From the NCBI RefSeq assembly GCF_001673155.1, contig NZ_LZLE01000245.1, positions 1-36,532 of the forward strand: DNA of 36,532 bases. The letters run 5' to 3'. The position numbers and the translations under genes are program-made. How positions within the stretch are numbered: position 1 is the first letter of the stretch; the number at the start of each line of letters is the position of its first letter. The notes beneath the pieces are model-generated. The model saw nothing but the letters and a program-made list of their open reading frames with translations, was not told where the DNA came from and made no database searches. This stretch comes from Mycobacterium sp. 1423905.2 (GTDB lineage Bacteria > Actinomycetota > Actinomycetes > Mycobacteriales > Mycobacteriaceae). Below, piece by piece: positions 1 to 9,444 of this stretch.

Positions 1-33
1 CCCTCATGGGTGCGTCCGCCGCTGCCTTTGTTG

Positions 34-2019
34 CTAGAACCGTCCGCCGCCGCCCAAGAAGCCGCCCCCCGACGAACTCGACGAACCGCCGAATGACGTG
101 GGGCTCCATCCGCCGAAGCCGCCGCGCATCCCTCCGCTGAGCAGATCGCCGATGATGATCCCCCCGATCATTGCTCCGAGGTCGCTGCCGCCACCACGAT
201 TGGTGTAGGCGCTGTGGGCCGCCTGCACATCTGCGTTCGCCAGGGACTGCGCATGGGCAGCCAGGGTTGATGCGGCGTTGGCGTAAGCGATCGCCTCGTT
301 GAGGTTCGTTGCACGCCTGTCTTGGGCGACGTCAAGGTTGCGCTTGGCTTCGGCGAGCCGGGTGCGGGCTTCGGGGCCGATGCTGCCGCGCCGGGTGTCG
401 ATGTAGTCCGACACCGTGCGCACCCGTGATTGTGCTGTGAACAACGCCTGCTCGAAGGATCGATTGAGCCGGTCGCCATCCGCCCGCTCCTGCGCCAGAG
501 TGGCCAGTAGCCGGTTGAGTTCCGCGTCGGCTCTGGTCAGTTGAGCGAACGAAGTCAACGGGTCGGCGGAGCCACGGGTGCGATCGACGGCCCTGATCGC
601 CGCATCGCGGGCTGTCGTCAACTCCTGGAGGTGAGCGGACTTCTGGGTCCCCGCCTGCTGCAGCTGCTGATTCGCGTGCTCGATCGCCGACTGAATGTCA
701 GCGGTGAGCGACGGCAGTGTGGCAACGGCATGCCTGATGTCGGCGTCCGCGTTGTCCACCGCATCGAGCAACGCACGGGCCTGACCCAAAGCCGACTCCG
801 CGGCGCGCACCGCATCTACCAAACGGCTCTGCTGTCCGCTCACCGCCTTGCTGGCCAGCTCCCTGGCCGCGGTGATGTTGCGGTCGGCGAACTGCAGTCG
901 TTCCTTGGCGGCGCCGATATTGCCGGATATGGAACTGATTGTGGCGGAGCCGAATTCGTTGTGCAATTCGGACATGCGCTGCTCGGTGGGGGCGATACGG
1001 GTAGTGAGTTCGATGTACTGCTGCGTCAGCAGATCCAGCCGAGAAGCGGCGTTGATCACCAGGTCGCGCAGTTTCTCGAACGCCGCACTCTCCGATTCCA
1101 ATGCGCGGTCGGCCTGGGCCGCGGACACAATCACTCGGGTAAGCAGTTCGCGCCGTTGGGTGGGCGTTTCCGGGACGCTGTCGTCGAGTTGCTGGCGCAC
1201 GCTGAACGCCTGCGCCAAAGTGGCTTTGGCGTTGTCGACCGCCTGCCGGAACGGGGCGGTACGCTCCGCGCCGAACTCGTCGATCGCCACCTCGAGTTCG
1301 TTGGAACTGGTGCGCACCGCATTGTCGACGTCGACGACCATCGATCGGGACAGGTCGTCGAGCACGTCCAAGGGTACGGCGGCCAGCGCCTGCGGATCGG
1401 TCGGGTCGACGCGTCGCGCTGCGGCCAATGCGTCGGCGTGCCGGCGGCGAGCGCGGTAACGCATGACGAGCAACAACACCACGACGGCGGCGACGATGGC
1501 GCCCAACGCCAACAGCACTACCACGCGGCCCGTCGAACTAGGTGGCTGGTCGAGTCCGTTAGCCGCGGCGACGGCGGCGCCACTCCAATCGTTGTTGCGC
1601 AGCGCCGGCTCGATCTGGTTGCGCCGCAAGTCGTCTACCCGACGTTCGTTAGTGCCCTGCACGTTGGACCCCACCAGGAAGGCGTACGCCCGTCCGGCGG
1701 TGGAAACGGCCAGCAGCGCGTCATAGGTACTCAGCTCGCTGACCCCAATGGTGCGCTGCGCCCAGTCCTGGGCGCTTGCACCGGAGAAGTTGTCGACATA
1801 TACGACCCACAGCCGGACATGCCGATCGGCGTAGAGCTTGTCGACCGCCGACGTCACTGCGGCCCGCCCGGAATCGTTGAGCACACCCGCGTTGTCGGTG
1901 ACATAGCCGGGCAACCGGAATGGTGGCTGCGCTCCGGCGGACGGTGCGGTGAGCATCCCACCCGCCGAGTTGAAGGTGGCCACTGTCAGGATCGCACCGA
2001 GCAGGCGTGCAATGCGCAT
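34..2019 (-). CDS. TPM-domain membrane protein (Rv2345-like)
   Basis: A 661-residue envelope protein. It has an N-terminal signal peptide (hydrophobic stretch to about residue 30, ending SAGAQ), then a TPM (Psb32/MOLO-1) domain at about residues 35-155 beginning with the typical PGYVTDNAGVL. One transmembrane helix follows at about 165-187 with a basic stop-transfer (RYRARRR). A long Ala/Gln/Arg-rich, probably coiled-coil region runs from about 190 to 610, and the tail is Gly/Ser-rich, ending GGFLGGGGRF. TPM domains are found in membrane-quality and protein-turnover factors; the function here is unknown. Length and position next to dgt/dnaG match Rv2345 of M. tuberculosis. The ATG is preceded by TAGATT and five bases, so a near-leaderless transcript is possible. 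The antigen 85 gene ends 170 bases upstream on the same strand. Confidence 0.9.
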   Translation of the reverse strand: MRIARLLGAILTVATFNSAGGMLTAPSAGAQPPFRLPGYVTDNAGVLNDSGRAAVTSAVDKLYADRHVRLWVVYVDNFSGASAQDWAQRTIGVSELSTYDALLAVSTAGRAYAFLVGSNVQGTNERRVDDLRRNQIEPALRNNDWSGAAVAAANGLDQPPSSTGRVVVLLALGAIVAAVVVLLLVMRYRARRRHADALAAARRVDPTDPQALAAVPLDVLDDLSRSMVVDVDNAVRTSSNELEVAIDEFGAERTAPFRQAVDNAKATLAQAFSVRQQLDDSVPETPTQRRELLTRVIVSAAQADRALESESAAFEKLRDLVINAASRLDLLTQQYIELTTRIAPTEQRMSELHNEFGSATISSISGNIGAAKERLQFADRNITAARELASKAVSGQQSRLVDAVRAAESALGQARALLDAVDNADADIRHAVATLPSLTADIQSAIEHANQQLQQAGTQKSAHLQELTTARDAAIRAVDRTRGSADPLTSFAQLTRADAELNRLLATLAQERADGDRLNRSFEQALFTAQSRVRTVSDYIDTRRGSIGPEARTRLAEAKRNLDVAQDRRATNLNEAIAYANAASTLAAHAQSLANADVQAAHSAYTNRGGGSDLGAMIGGIIIGDLLSGGMRGGFGGWSPTSFGGSSSSSGGGFLGGGGRF

Positions 2020-2189
2020 ACGCTAATCTACTGCGGCCGGCTGACGCGGTGATTCCACAGCCCCACCCAGTCTCGCGGTCAATCTCCGACTATGTTGCGC
2101 GACTTGCTATTTCGAGATTCACTACCGCGGAGCGCAGTCCAGCTAGTGGCGGTGCCGAACTGAACCGCACCCGCGGCGTGACCTCCTGG

Positions 2190-3525
<1,336 letters not shown>

Positions 3526-4785
3526 GTGAGCACGAATCAACGAGAGCCGTACGACGACTTCGATCGTCAACGGCGGGTACCCGAAGCGCCGAAGACCGCA
3601 GGTCTACCGGGCACTGAGGGGCAGCACCGAACTGACTTCGCCCGCGACCGGGCCCGCGTCCTGCACAGCGCTGCGTTACGCCGGCTGGCCGACAAGACGC
3701 AGGTTGTCGGTCCGCGGGAAGGTGACACGCCCCGCACCCGGCTCACTCACTCGTTGGAAGTCGCCCAGATCGGACGTGGGATGGCGATCGGGTTGGGCTG
3801 CGATCTCGACCTGGTCGAACTGGCGGGCCTGGCGCACGACATCGGCCATCCGCCCTACGGGCACAACGGCGAACGCGCGCTCGACGAGGTTGCCGCCGCC
3901 TACGGTGGTTTCGAGGGCAATGCGCAGAACTTCCGGATACTCACCAGCCTCGAGCCGAAAGTGCTTGACGCGCAGGGGAACAGCGCGGGATTGAACCTCA
4001 CCCGCGCTGCCCTTGACGCGGTCACCAAGTACCCGTGGGCGCGTGCGGAGGGCCGCCGAAAGTTCGGCTTCTACGACGAAGACCGCGACGCTGCGACCTG
4101 GGTTAGGCAGGGCGCCCCACCCAACCGGACGTGCCTGGAAGCCCAGGTGATGGACTGGGCCGACGACGTCGCGTACTCGGTTCACGACGTCGAAGACGGT
4201 GTGGTTTCCGAACGCATCGACCTGCGCGTGCTCGCCGACGAGGATGACGCCGCCGCGCTGGCCAGGCTGGGGGAGCGGGAATTCGCTCAGGTCAGTGCCG
4301 AGGATCTGATGGTGGCAGCCCACCGGCTGTCGGGTCTGCCGGTGGTCGCCGCGGTCGGCAAATATGACGCCACCGTGGCAGCGTCGGTGGCGCTCAAACG
4401 GTTGACCAGCGAGCTGGTGGGCCGGTTCGCGACCGCCGCGATAGCCACCACCCGCGCCTCGGCCGGTTCCGGACCGTTGGTGCGCTACCACGCCGACCTG
4501 CACGTGCCCGACCTCGTCCGCGCAGAGGTGGCCGTGCTGAAAATCCTGGCGCTGCAGTTCATCATGTCCGATCCGCGGCACTTGCAGCGACAGGCCCGCC
4601 AGCGGGAACGCATTCACCGGGTGGCCCACTGGTTGTATGTCGGCGCGCCGCGGACCTTGGATCCCGCCTTCGCCGCGGCATTCGTCAACGCCGCCGATGA
4701 TGCCGGCCGATGGCGCGCGATCGTCGACCAGATCGCGTCCTACACCGAAAGCCGGTTGGAACGCGTCGACGGCCAAGCCGGCTGA
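3526..4785 (+). CDS. dgt: dGTP triphosphohydrolase-like HD protein
   Basis: A 419-residue HD-domain dNTP triphosphohydrolase of the deoxyguanosinetriphosphate triphosphohydrolase-like family, which cleaves dNTPs to the nucleoside and triphosphate in the cytoplasm. The metal-binding HD signature is visible as His75 (TRLTHSLEV), His104-Asp105 ([16 protein letters not shown]) and a later Asp in [17 protein letters not shown]. The N-terminal [23 protein letters not shown] is typical of the family. The start is a GTG read as [10 protein letters not shown]. The gene precedes a SodC-like gene and dnaG on the same strand, matching the dgt-dnaG pairing of mycobacteria (Rv2344c-Rv2343c), apart from the inserted SodC-like gene. 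Confidence 0.95.
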   Translation: MSTNQREPYDDFDRQRRVPEAPKTAGLPGTEGQHRTDFARDRARVLHSAALRRLADKTQVVGPREGDTPRTRLTHSLEVAQIGRGMAIGLGCDLDLVELAGLAHDIGHPPYGHNGERALDEVAAAYGGFEGNAQNFRILTSLEPKVLDAQGNSAGLNLTRAALDAVTKYPWARAEGRRKFGFYDEDRDAATWVRQGAPPNRTCLEAQVMDWADDVAYSVHDVEDGVVSERIDLRVLADEDDAAALARLGEREFAQVSAEDLMVAAHRLSGLPVVAAVGKYDATVAASVALKRLTSELVGRFATAAIATTRASAGSGPLVRYHADLHVPDLVRAEVAVLKILALQFIMSDPRHLQRQARQRERIHRVAHWLYVGAPRTLDPAFAAAFVNAADDAGRWRAIVDQIASYTESRLERVDGQAG

Positions 4786-4817
4786 ACCTGGTGACACCGG
4801 CTCATCAGCGCCGCAGC

Positions 4818-4829
4818 TAGGCTGCCGCC
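4818..4829 (+). promoter_or_regulatory. Leaderless promoter -10 of the SodC-like gene
   Basis: TAGGCT at 4818-4823 fits the mycobacterial -10 pattern TANNNT and sits exactly six bases before the ATG at 4830. Transcription would therefore start at or next to the A of the start codon. There is no Shine-Dalgarno sequence in front of this ATG, which agrees. Confidence 0.5.
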
Positions 4830-5420
4830 ATGGTCAAGCGCACCGCCATTGCCGCCCTGTCGTTGGCGATCACCGCCTGCAGTCCGGGCCAGAACGCCAG
4901 CAACCAGCCGGGCACCCCACCTCCGGTCAAGAGTGGCCAGTCGTCGCCGGCGAGTGTCAGCCCTCCGGCCGCCGGCAATCCGCTCACCGCCCAGCTGAAG
5001 ACGCCCGATGGACGTCAAGTAGCCACGGCCACTTTCGAGTTCACCAACGGCTACGTCACCTTGACCGTCAAGACGGATGCGACGGGCATCCTGCGTCCCG
5101 GCCTGCACGACATGCATGTGCACCAGTTCGGCAGATGCGACCCGAACTCGGTCGCCCCGACCGGCGGTGCGCCCGGCAACTTCTTATCCGCCGGAGAGCA
5201 CTTTCAAGCGCCCGGACACACCGGCAAGCCGGCGAGCGGTGACCTCACCATGCTCGAAGTGCGCGGCGATGGAGCCGCCTATCTGGTCACCACCACCGAC
5301 GCATTCACCCGGGACCAGTTGCTGGCCGGCGAACGAACCGCCTTGCTGCTCCATGGCGCCCAAGACACCGACGAAGCCATGCAACGCGTCGCCTGCGGCG
5401 TCATCGAACCGAGGAGCTGA
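4830..5420 (+). CDS. Copper-only SodC-like superoxide dismutase lipoprotein
   Basis: A 196-residue exported lipoprotein of the Cu/Zn superoxide dismutase family. The lipobox ITAC gives Cys17 as the lipidated residue, followed by a Pro/Ser-rich linker (20-50) and the SOD domain. Copper ligands expected from the family are present: His96 and His98 (MHVHQFG), bridging-type His124 (GEHF) and His175 (LLLHGA). His130, the conserved Cys103/Cys189 pair and active-site Arg186 (RVACGVI) are also kept. The zinc ligand equivalent to human His80 is missing (PASGDL), as in the zinc-less M. tuberculosis SodC. Only ten residues separate His175 from Arg186, against about 22 in human SOD1, so the electrostatic loop is essentially gone. 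It would dismutate superoxide at the cell surface. It lies between dgt and dnaG. Confidence 0.85.
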   Translation: MVKRTAIAALSLAITACSPGQNASNQPGTPPPVKSGQSSPASVSPPAAGNPLTAQLKTPDGRQVATATFEFTNGYVTLTVKTDATGILRPGLHDMHVHQFGRCDPNSVAPTGGAPGNFLSAGEHFQAPGHTGKPASGDLTMLEVRGDGAAYLVTTTDAFTRDQLLAGERTALLLHGAQDTDEAMQRVACGVIEPRS

Positions 5421-5461
5421 GCTGCCCTCCCAGACCCGCCTGCGTCCCCGGCCCCGGCGCT

Positions 5462-5473
5462 TACACTGAGCCG
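5462..5473 (+). promoter_or_regulatory. Leaderless promoter -10 of dnaG
   Basis: TACACT at 5462-5467 matches TANNNT and ends six bases before the dnaG ATG at 5474, the spacing typical of leaderless mycobacterial mRNAs. No ribosome-binding sequence precedes the ATG. Confidence 0.55.
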
Positions 5474-7396
5474 ATGGCCGGCCGGATCTCTGATCGCGAC
5501 ATCGCCGCCATCCGAGAAGGCGCCCGCATCGAAGACGTCGTCGGCGACTACGTCCAGCTGCGCAAGGCCGGTGCCGACTCGCTGAAGGGCCTATGCCCGT
5601 TCCACAACGAGAAGTCACCGTCGTTTCACGTCCGGCCCAATCACGGCCACTTCCATTGCTTCGGCTGCGGAGAGGGAGGTGACGTGTACGCCTTCATCCA
5701 GAAGATCGAGCACGTCAGCTTCGTCGAGGCGGTCGAACTGCTCGCCGACCGGATCGGCCATACCATCAGCTACACCGGGCCGGCCACCAGCGTGCAACGA
5801 GACCGGGGCAGCCGCAGCCGGCTCGTCGCCGCCAACGCGGCCGCAGCCGAGTTCTACGCCGAGGCGCTGGAGTCCGACGAGGCCGCGCCGGCCCGCCGCT
5901 ACCTGACCGAGCGCAGCTTCGACGCCGAGGCCGCCCGCCGGTTCGGCTGCGGTTTCGCACCCTCGGGCTGGGACCGACTGACCAAGCATCTGCAGCGCAA
6001 AGGCTTCGAGTTCAAGGAGCTGGAGGCCGCAGGGCTGTCCCGGCAGGGTCGCCGCGGCCCGATCGACCGATTCCACCGGCGACTGCTGTGGCCCATCCGC
6101 ACCGCAGCCGGGGAGGTCATCGGATTCGGGGCTCGGCGCCTGTTCGACGACGACCCGATGGAAGCCAAGTACGTCAATACCCCCGAGACGGTGCTGTACA
6201 AGAAGTCCTCGGTGATGTTCGGCATCGACTTGGCGAAGCGCGACATCGCCAAGGGGCATCAAGCAGTCGTCGTCGAGGGCTATACCGACGTGATGGCCAT
6301 GCACCTGGCCGGCGTCACCACCGCGGTCGCCTCCTGCGGCACCGCCTTCGGTGACGAGCATTTGGCGATGTTGCGTCGGCTGATGATGGACGACAGTTTC
6401 TTCCGCGGCGAACTGATCTACGTGTTCGACGGTGACGCGGCCGGGCGCGCCGCCGCCCTCAAAGCCTTCGACGGCGAGCAGAATCTGGCCGGCCAATCCT
6501 TCGTCGCCGTAGCCGCGGACGGCATGGACCCGTGTGATCTGCGGCTGAAGTCCGGTGACGGCGCCCTGCGCGACTTGGTTGCGCGGCGCACCCCGTTGTT
6601 CGAATTCGCCATCCGGACCGCGCTCGCGGAGATGGACTTGGAAAGCGCCGAAGGCAGGGTGGCGGCCCTGCGCCGCTGCGTGCCGATGGTGAGCCAGATC
6701 AAAGACCCGGCGTTGCGCGACGAGTACGCCCGCCAGCTCGCCGGGTGGGTCGGCTGGGATGACGTGGCCCAGGTGATCGACCGAGTCCGCGGCACCGCCA
6801 AGGGCAGCACCACGGCCGGACGTAGCGGCACTGAGCCACGGACTTCACGGCAAGGCTCGCGGCAGGGGACGAAAGCCGCCAAGGCCGGGTCCGCCACCAC
6901 CCGCCCCGACCCGCGGGACCCGACGCTGTGGCCACAGCGGGAGGCCCTCAAATCGGCGTTGCAGTATCCGGCGCTGGCCGGCCCGGTGTTCGACACGTTG
7001 ACCGTCGAGAGTTTCACCCATCCCGGTTATGCGGCGGTGCGCGCTTCCATCGAGGCCGCGGGCGGTACCTCGACCGGTGCCACCGGCGCACAGTGGATCG
7101 ATGCGGTGCGTCAGCAGACATCCTCCGACCTGACCGCAGGGTTGATCACCGAGCTGGGAGTGGAGTCGATTCAAGTCGACGACGAGAAATTGCCGCGGTA
7201 TATCTCCGGCGTGCTGGCCCGCCTGCAGGAGGTGTGGATGGGCCGGCAGATCGCCGAGGTGAAGGCCAAGTTGCAACGGATGTCGCCGATCGAGCAAGGC
7301 GACGAGTACCACGCGCTGTTCGGCGATTTGGTCGCCATGGAGGCTTACCGGCGAAGTCTGCTTCAGCAGGCCAGCGGCGACGATCTCACCGCGTGA
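5474..7396 (+). CDS. dnaG: DNA primase
   Basis: DnaG primase (640 aa) lays RNA primers for chromosome replication together with the DnaB helicase. The N-terminal CHC2 zinc finger shows Cys41, His44, Cys62 and Cys65 (CPFHNEKSPSF, FHCFGCGEGGD). The TOPRIM catalytic core follows with VVVEGYTDVMAMH near residue 265 and YVFDGDAAGRAA near 317, which hold the conserved Glu and Asp metal ligands. A basic, Ser/Thr-rich linker at about 440-480 leads into the C-terminal helicase-interaction domain. The length is normal for an actinobacterial DnaG. It is separated from the SodC-like gene by 53 bases and seems to have its own leaderless promoter. It ends six bases from the convergent small membrane protein gene. 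Confidence 0.98.
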   Translation: MAGRISDRDIAAIREGARIEDVVGDYVQLRKAGADSLKGLCPFHNEKSPSFHVRPNHGHFHCFGCGEGGDVYAFIQKIEHVSFVEAVELLADRIGHTISYTGPATSVQRDRGSRSRLVAANAAAAEFYAEALESDEAAPARRYLTERSFDAEAARRFGCGFAPSGWDRLTKHLQRKGFEFKELEAAGLSRQGRRGPIDRFHRRLLWPIRTAAGEVIGFGARRLFDDDPMEAKYVNTPETVLYKKSSVMFGIDLAKRDIAKGHQAVVVEGYTDVMAMHLAGVTTAVASCGTAFGDEHLAMLRRLMMDDSFFRGELIYVFDGDAAGRAAALKAFDGEQNLAGQSFVAVAADGMDPCDLRLKSGDGALRDLVARRTPLFEFAIRTALAEMDLESAEGRVAALRRCVPMVSQIKDPALRDEYARQLAGWVGWDDVAQVIDRVRGTAKGSTTAGRSGTEPRTSRQGSRQGTKAAKAGSATTRPDPRDPTLWPQREALKSALQYPALAGPVFDTLTVESFTHPGYAAVRASIEAAGGTSTGATGAQWIDAVRQQTSSDLTAGLITELGVESIQVDDEKLPRYISGVLARLQEVWMGRQIAEVKAKLQRMSPIEQGDEYHALFGDLVAMEAYRRSLLQQASGDDLTA

Positions 7397-7402
7397 ATGT
7401 GG

Positions 7403-7645
7403 TCAGGGCGCTGTCTTCTGTCGCTCGATGACTGCCGTGTGGTCGTCGATCTCGGTCAACGTGACGAACCCAGTGTCCGGAGATATCCGGTTGGCGATTT
7501 TGCGGCGTCCTGCTTCGATGACCGATCTCGCGGCGGGGCTGCCAGTGACCGCGCGGTAGGTGCCAGCGATCTGCTCATAGCGGCGACGCCCGGCCTTGGT
7601 TCCCAACACGTAGCCGACTCCGAGAACGGCGACATATCCGATCAA
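7403..7645 (-). CDS. Small membrane-associated protein (Rv2342-like)
   Basis: An 80-residue protein with an N-terminal hydrophobic segment (residues 1-15, MIGYVAVLGVGYVLG) followed by a basic KAGRRRYEQI and an amphipathic C-terminal part. The pattern resembles YtxH-like small membrane proteins. It is convergent with dnaG with a six-base gap, the same arrangement as Rv2342 beside dnaG in M. tuberculosis. The function is unknown. Confidence 0.8.
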   Translation of the reverse strand: MIGYVAVLGVGYVLGTKAGRRRYEQIAGTYRAVTGSPAARSVIEAGRRKIANRISPDTGFVTLTEIDDHTAVIERQKTAP

Positions 7646-7798
7646 AACGGTCCCTCCACTAACACTGCGTTGGTTCCATCCTGCCTCACGCGGCGGGGCT
7701 CGCGCGCGCCGTGGCCCAGTCGGGTCCTAGTTGGGCGTGACCATGCCAGTACGCTAGAGTCGTCCCGCGTCGGCGCCAGCCTTCGCGCGGAGCGGTAG

Positions 7799-7874
<76 letters not shown>

Positions 7875-7877
7875 CCT

Positions 7878-8330
7878 TCAGTGCTCAGTGCCAACCGAAG
7901 CGCGTTGTTGTTGGGCCGCACGAACGATCGAACCGGCTAACAGGCACGCTCGTTTGTCTTGATCGGTAGCGTTGATCGGCAGGCTGGCCGCGCAGCGCAG
8001 GACCATCAGGGCGAGCGCGGTGTATGTCGTGAATGGAATGATCAGCAGGTTGGCGCACCCATCGTCGCCGGATACGCTCATCACGTGCTGGCGCTTGTGT
8101 TCCCACCCCGGCCAGTTGAAGTCGGGGGGTCGTTGTAGCGGCGGCCAGTTGACGTTGATGCCGTTGATCGATCCAAGCGTTGGTGTCAGGACCGCGATCA
8201 GTTCAGGCAGTTCATTGGTCAGGCGGTCCGCGCGGGGCCACCACGCCCCGTCGATGTCGCGGCCGAGCTCACTGGCCAGCGACAGGCGCACGGGATTGGA
8301 CCGGCTTCGCAGGGGAAGCGGGCGGGTCAT
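7878..8330 (-). CDS. DUF5994 family protein
   Basis: A 150-residue cytoplasmic protein without signal peptide or membrane helix. The N-terminal segment RLSLASELGRDIDGAWWPRADRLTNELPELIAVL matches my memory of the DUF5994 family of actinobacteria (DGAWWPRS..L..ELP.L). The middle carries INVNWPPLQRPPDFNW and a hydrophobic strand NLLIIPF. The function is unknown. It ends four bases from the tRNA-Asn 3' end in the opposite orientation. No strong ribosome site precedes the ATG. Confidence 0.72.
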   Translation of the reverse strand: MTRPLPLRSRSNPVRLSLASELGRDIDGAWWPRADRLTNELPELIAVLTPTLGSINGINVNWPPLQRPPDFNWPGWEHKRQHVMSVSGDDGCANLLIIPFTTYTALALMVLRCAASLPINATDQDKRACLLAGSIVRAAQQQRASVGTEH

Positions 8331-8423
8331 TGGAAATCGGAACTGACGGCGGCACTACACACGGGCGGATCCTTCCAGTCGTGAACTACCACCCCATGGG
8401 TCGGGGCGGAAGGAGGAATCACA

Positions 8424-8582
8424 TTGCCCGTGGGTGTCATCCGTGCCGAGTACGGCGGACCACCGCTGACAACGAAACGGCTCGACTACGACGGTACCCC
8501 GCCATCCCGCCAGAAAGAAACGGGCCGCGCAAGGCCGCGCACATCGTTCCACGTCGGCATGAGGAACCGGCCTGTAGGCTGA
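8424..8582 (+). CDS. Possible 52-residue protein with strong ribosome site
   Basis: A TTG codon follows a perfect AGGAGG (8411-8416) by seven bases. It opens a 52-codon frame starting LPVGVIRAEYGGPPLTTKRL and ending GMRNRPVG. Roughly three quarters of its codons end in G or C, as expected for coding DNA here. The peptide is basic and I recognise no family. A chance ORF remains possible. Confidence 0.33.
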   Translation: MPVGVIRAEYGGPPLTTKRLDYDGTPPSRQKETGRARPRTSFHVGMRNRPVG

Positions 8583-8604
8583 GAACATCGGTGATACCTC
8601 GAAT

Positions 8605-8709
8605 ATGGCTAGTCAAAGCCATGTCGTCGCCGAAAAGATGTGGCCGGTTGGCGGTCAGGATAGGACCGTCAAAGTGACGTTGGGACCAGACCGCATCGCG
8701 GCCTTCTAG
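8605..8709 (+). CDS. Possible 34-residue protein
   Basis: An ATG opens a 34-codon frame beginning MASQSHVVAEKMWPVG and ending in a strand-like DRTVKVTLGPDRIAAF. Its first five residues (MASQS) equal those of the gene at 8814. This may be a remnant of a related gene or coincidence. No Shine-Dalgarno sequence or correctly spaced -10 is visible. Confidence 0.25.
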   Translation: MASQSHVVAEKMWPVGGQDRTVKVTLGPDRIAAF

Positions 8710-8813
8710 CCACGAAAATTATTGACATCGGCGCTGATTCGCGCGGCGGGTGCCTGTCCCGGGTCACGCGTCGACTCCGAATCGGGCTGATCGACTTAGA
8801 AAGAACAAAGGGC

Positions 8814-9047
8814 ATGGCTTCTCAAAGTTGGTACGACGCACCAGAAATCCATCCGTCGGAGATTCGCGTCGGGGACATCATCGGCACGCTGCGGCCGACC
8901 GAGGTGCGTTACACCGTGAAGATGATCGGTGGGCCGCAGAAGAGTCCGAAGCGGTGGACGTTCTTCTGTCGCGATGACATCGGCTGCCAGCGCGCCTCGT
9001 CCTTCGGTGAAGACGAGATGGTGCGCAGGTACGTCAAAGCGTCATAA
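8814..9047 (+). CDS. Small hypothetical protein
   Basis: A 77-residue soluble protein, MASQSWYDAPEIHPSEIRVG onwards, with a likely beta-rich core (VGDIIGTLRPTEVRYTVKMIGG) and two Cys residues in FFCRDDIGCQRAS that could bind a metal or form a disulfide. Codon use looks like its neighbours. AAAGGG lies just before the ATG. I do not recognise a family and infer no function. It faces the ANTAR gene, and the two stops are 36 bases apart around a GC-only repeat. Confidence 0.65.
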   Translation: MASQSWYDAPEIHPSEIRVGDIIGTLRPTEVRYTVKMIGGPQKSPKRWTFFCRDDIGCQRASSFGEDEMVRRYVKAS

Positions 9048-9060
9048 CGCATCGGCGCGC

Positions 9061-9083
9061 CGGCGCCGCGGCGCCGCGGCGCC
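9061..9083. repeat. Three tandem copies of a palindromic 8-mer
   Basis: CGGCGCCG occurs at 9061-9068 and 9069-9076, and a third copy at 9077-9084 differs only in its last base. Each unit is self-complementary, so the DNA can form alternative hairpins on either strand. It lies between two convergent genes and reaches the stop codon of the ANTAR gene. It may serve as a bidirectional terminator without a U-tract, or be slippage-prone simple sequence. Confidence 0.7.
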
Positions 9084-9364
9084 TAGAGCAGGTAGCTCAG
9101 GCCCCATTCACGCTCGGCGGCCAGTTGCGCGGCGACATCGGCCGGTTGGTTGTCCGCCTCGCGGCTGGCCAGATTCACCAAAGCCCCCGCCAGAGCAAAG
9201 ATCGGAACCCCGTGTCGTTCGCTGACCGAGATCAATTCCCGAAATGCGGCATAGGTGCTGCACCGGCGCCACCCGACCAGTATCCCAACGGCTGTGTCGA
9301 GAGAACGCGTGGTCTCATTGCGCCCGCTGCCGAATCGCGGCTGAGTCTCTAGACCGTCGATCAA
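9083..9364 (-). CDS. Stand-alone ANTAR-domain putative antiterminator
   Basis: A 93-residue protein that is almost only an ANTAR domain (about residues 18-68: LDTAVGILVGWRRCS, AAFRELISVSERHG, IFALAGALVNLAS). ANTAR domains bind RNA hairpins and prevent transcription termination; most are fused to response-regulator or GAF sensors, which are absent here. The start is a TTG preceded eight bases upstream by GGAGAGG; an in-frame stop further up leaves no ATG or GTG. An 80-base leader with a hairpin separates it from a leaderless Cys-ending mini-ORF (9445-9513). I infer control by cysteine supply. The RNA targets are unknown. Confidence 0.75.
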   Translation of the reverse strand: MIDGLETQPRFGSGRNETTRSLDTAVGILVGWRRCSTYAAFRELISVSERHGVPIFALAGALVNLASREADNQPADVAAQLAAEREWGLSYLL

Positions 9365-9405
9365 ATCAACCTCTCCATTCGTACGGTGATGTCAGAATTG
9401 CAGCG

Positions 9406-9421
9406 CTGCGCCAATGCGCAG
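9406..9421 (-). promoter_or_regulatory. Hairpin in the ANTAR gene leader
   Basis: In the transcript of the minus strand, CTGCGC-ATTG-GCGCAG forms a perfect six-pair stem with a four-base loop. A second CTGCG copy 5' of it and an adjacent self-complementary GCAGCGCTGC allow competing folds. Lying between the Cys-ending mini-ORF and the ribosome site of the ANTAR gene, it could be the switchable part of an attenuator. There is no U-tract, so control of translation start is as likely as termination. Confidence 0.4.
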
Positions 9422-9444
9422 TGAATCGCAGTGTGGGAGCCGAA

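Larger units (their letters stand above)
8331..8813. other. Intergenic region with possible mini-genes
   Basis: About 480 bases between the DUF5994 gene and the small plus-strand gene at 8814. Two short plus-strand reading frames (8424-8582 and 8605-8709) have some coding signs and are listed separately. A TTGACA at 8722-8727 has no matching -10. No RNA gene or repeat was recognised. Confidence 0.4.

Noticed and set aside
541..2052. A 503-codon open frame on the plus strand
   Set aside because: It lies antisense to the TPM-domain gene, reads as Gly/Arg/Val-rich low-information sequence with no domain, and is typical shadow ORF in GC-rich DNA.
3676..4797. A 373-codon open frame antisense to dgt
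   Set aside because: The sense strand encodes a clear HD phosphohydrolase; the antisense frame has no recognisable domain.
8355..8588. A 77-codon minus-strand frame
   Set aside because: Codon third positions are near random and there is no start signal; the opposite strand holds a better small frame.
8722..8727. TTGACA as a -35 for the gene at 8814
   Set aside because: No TANNNT lies 16-19 bases downstream.
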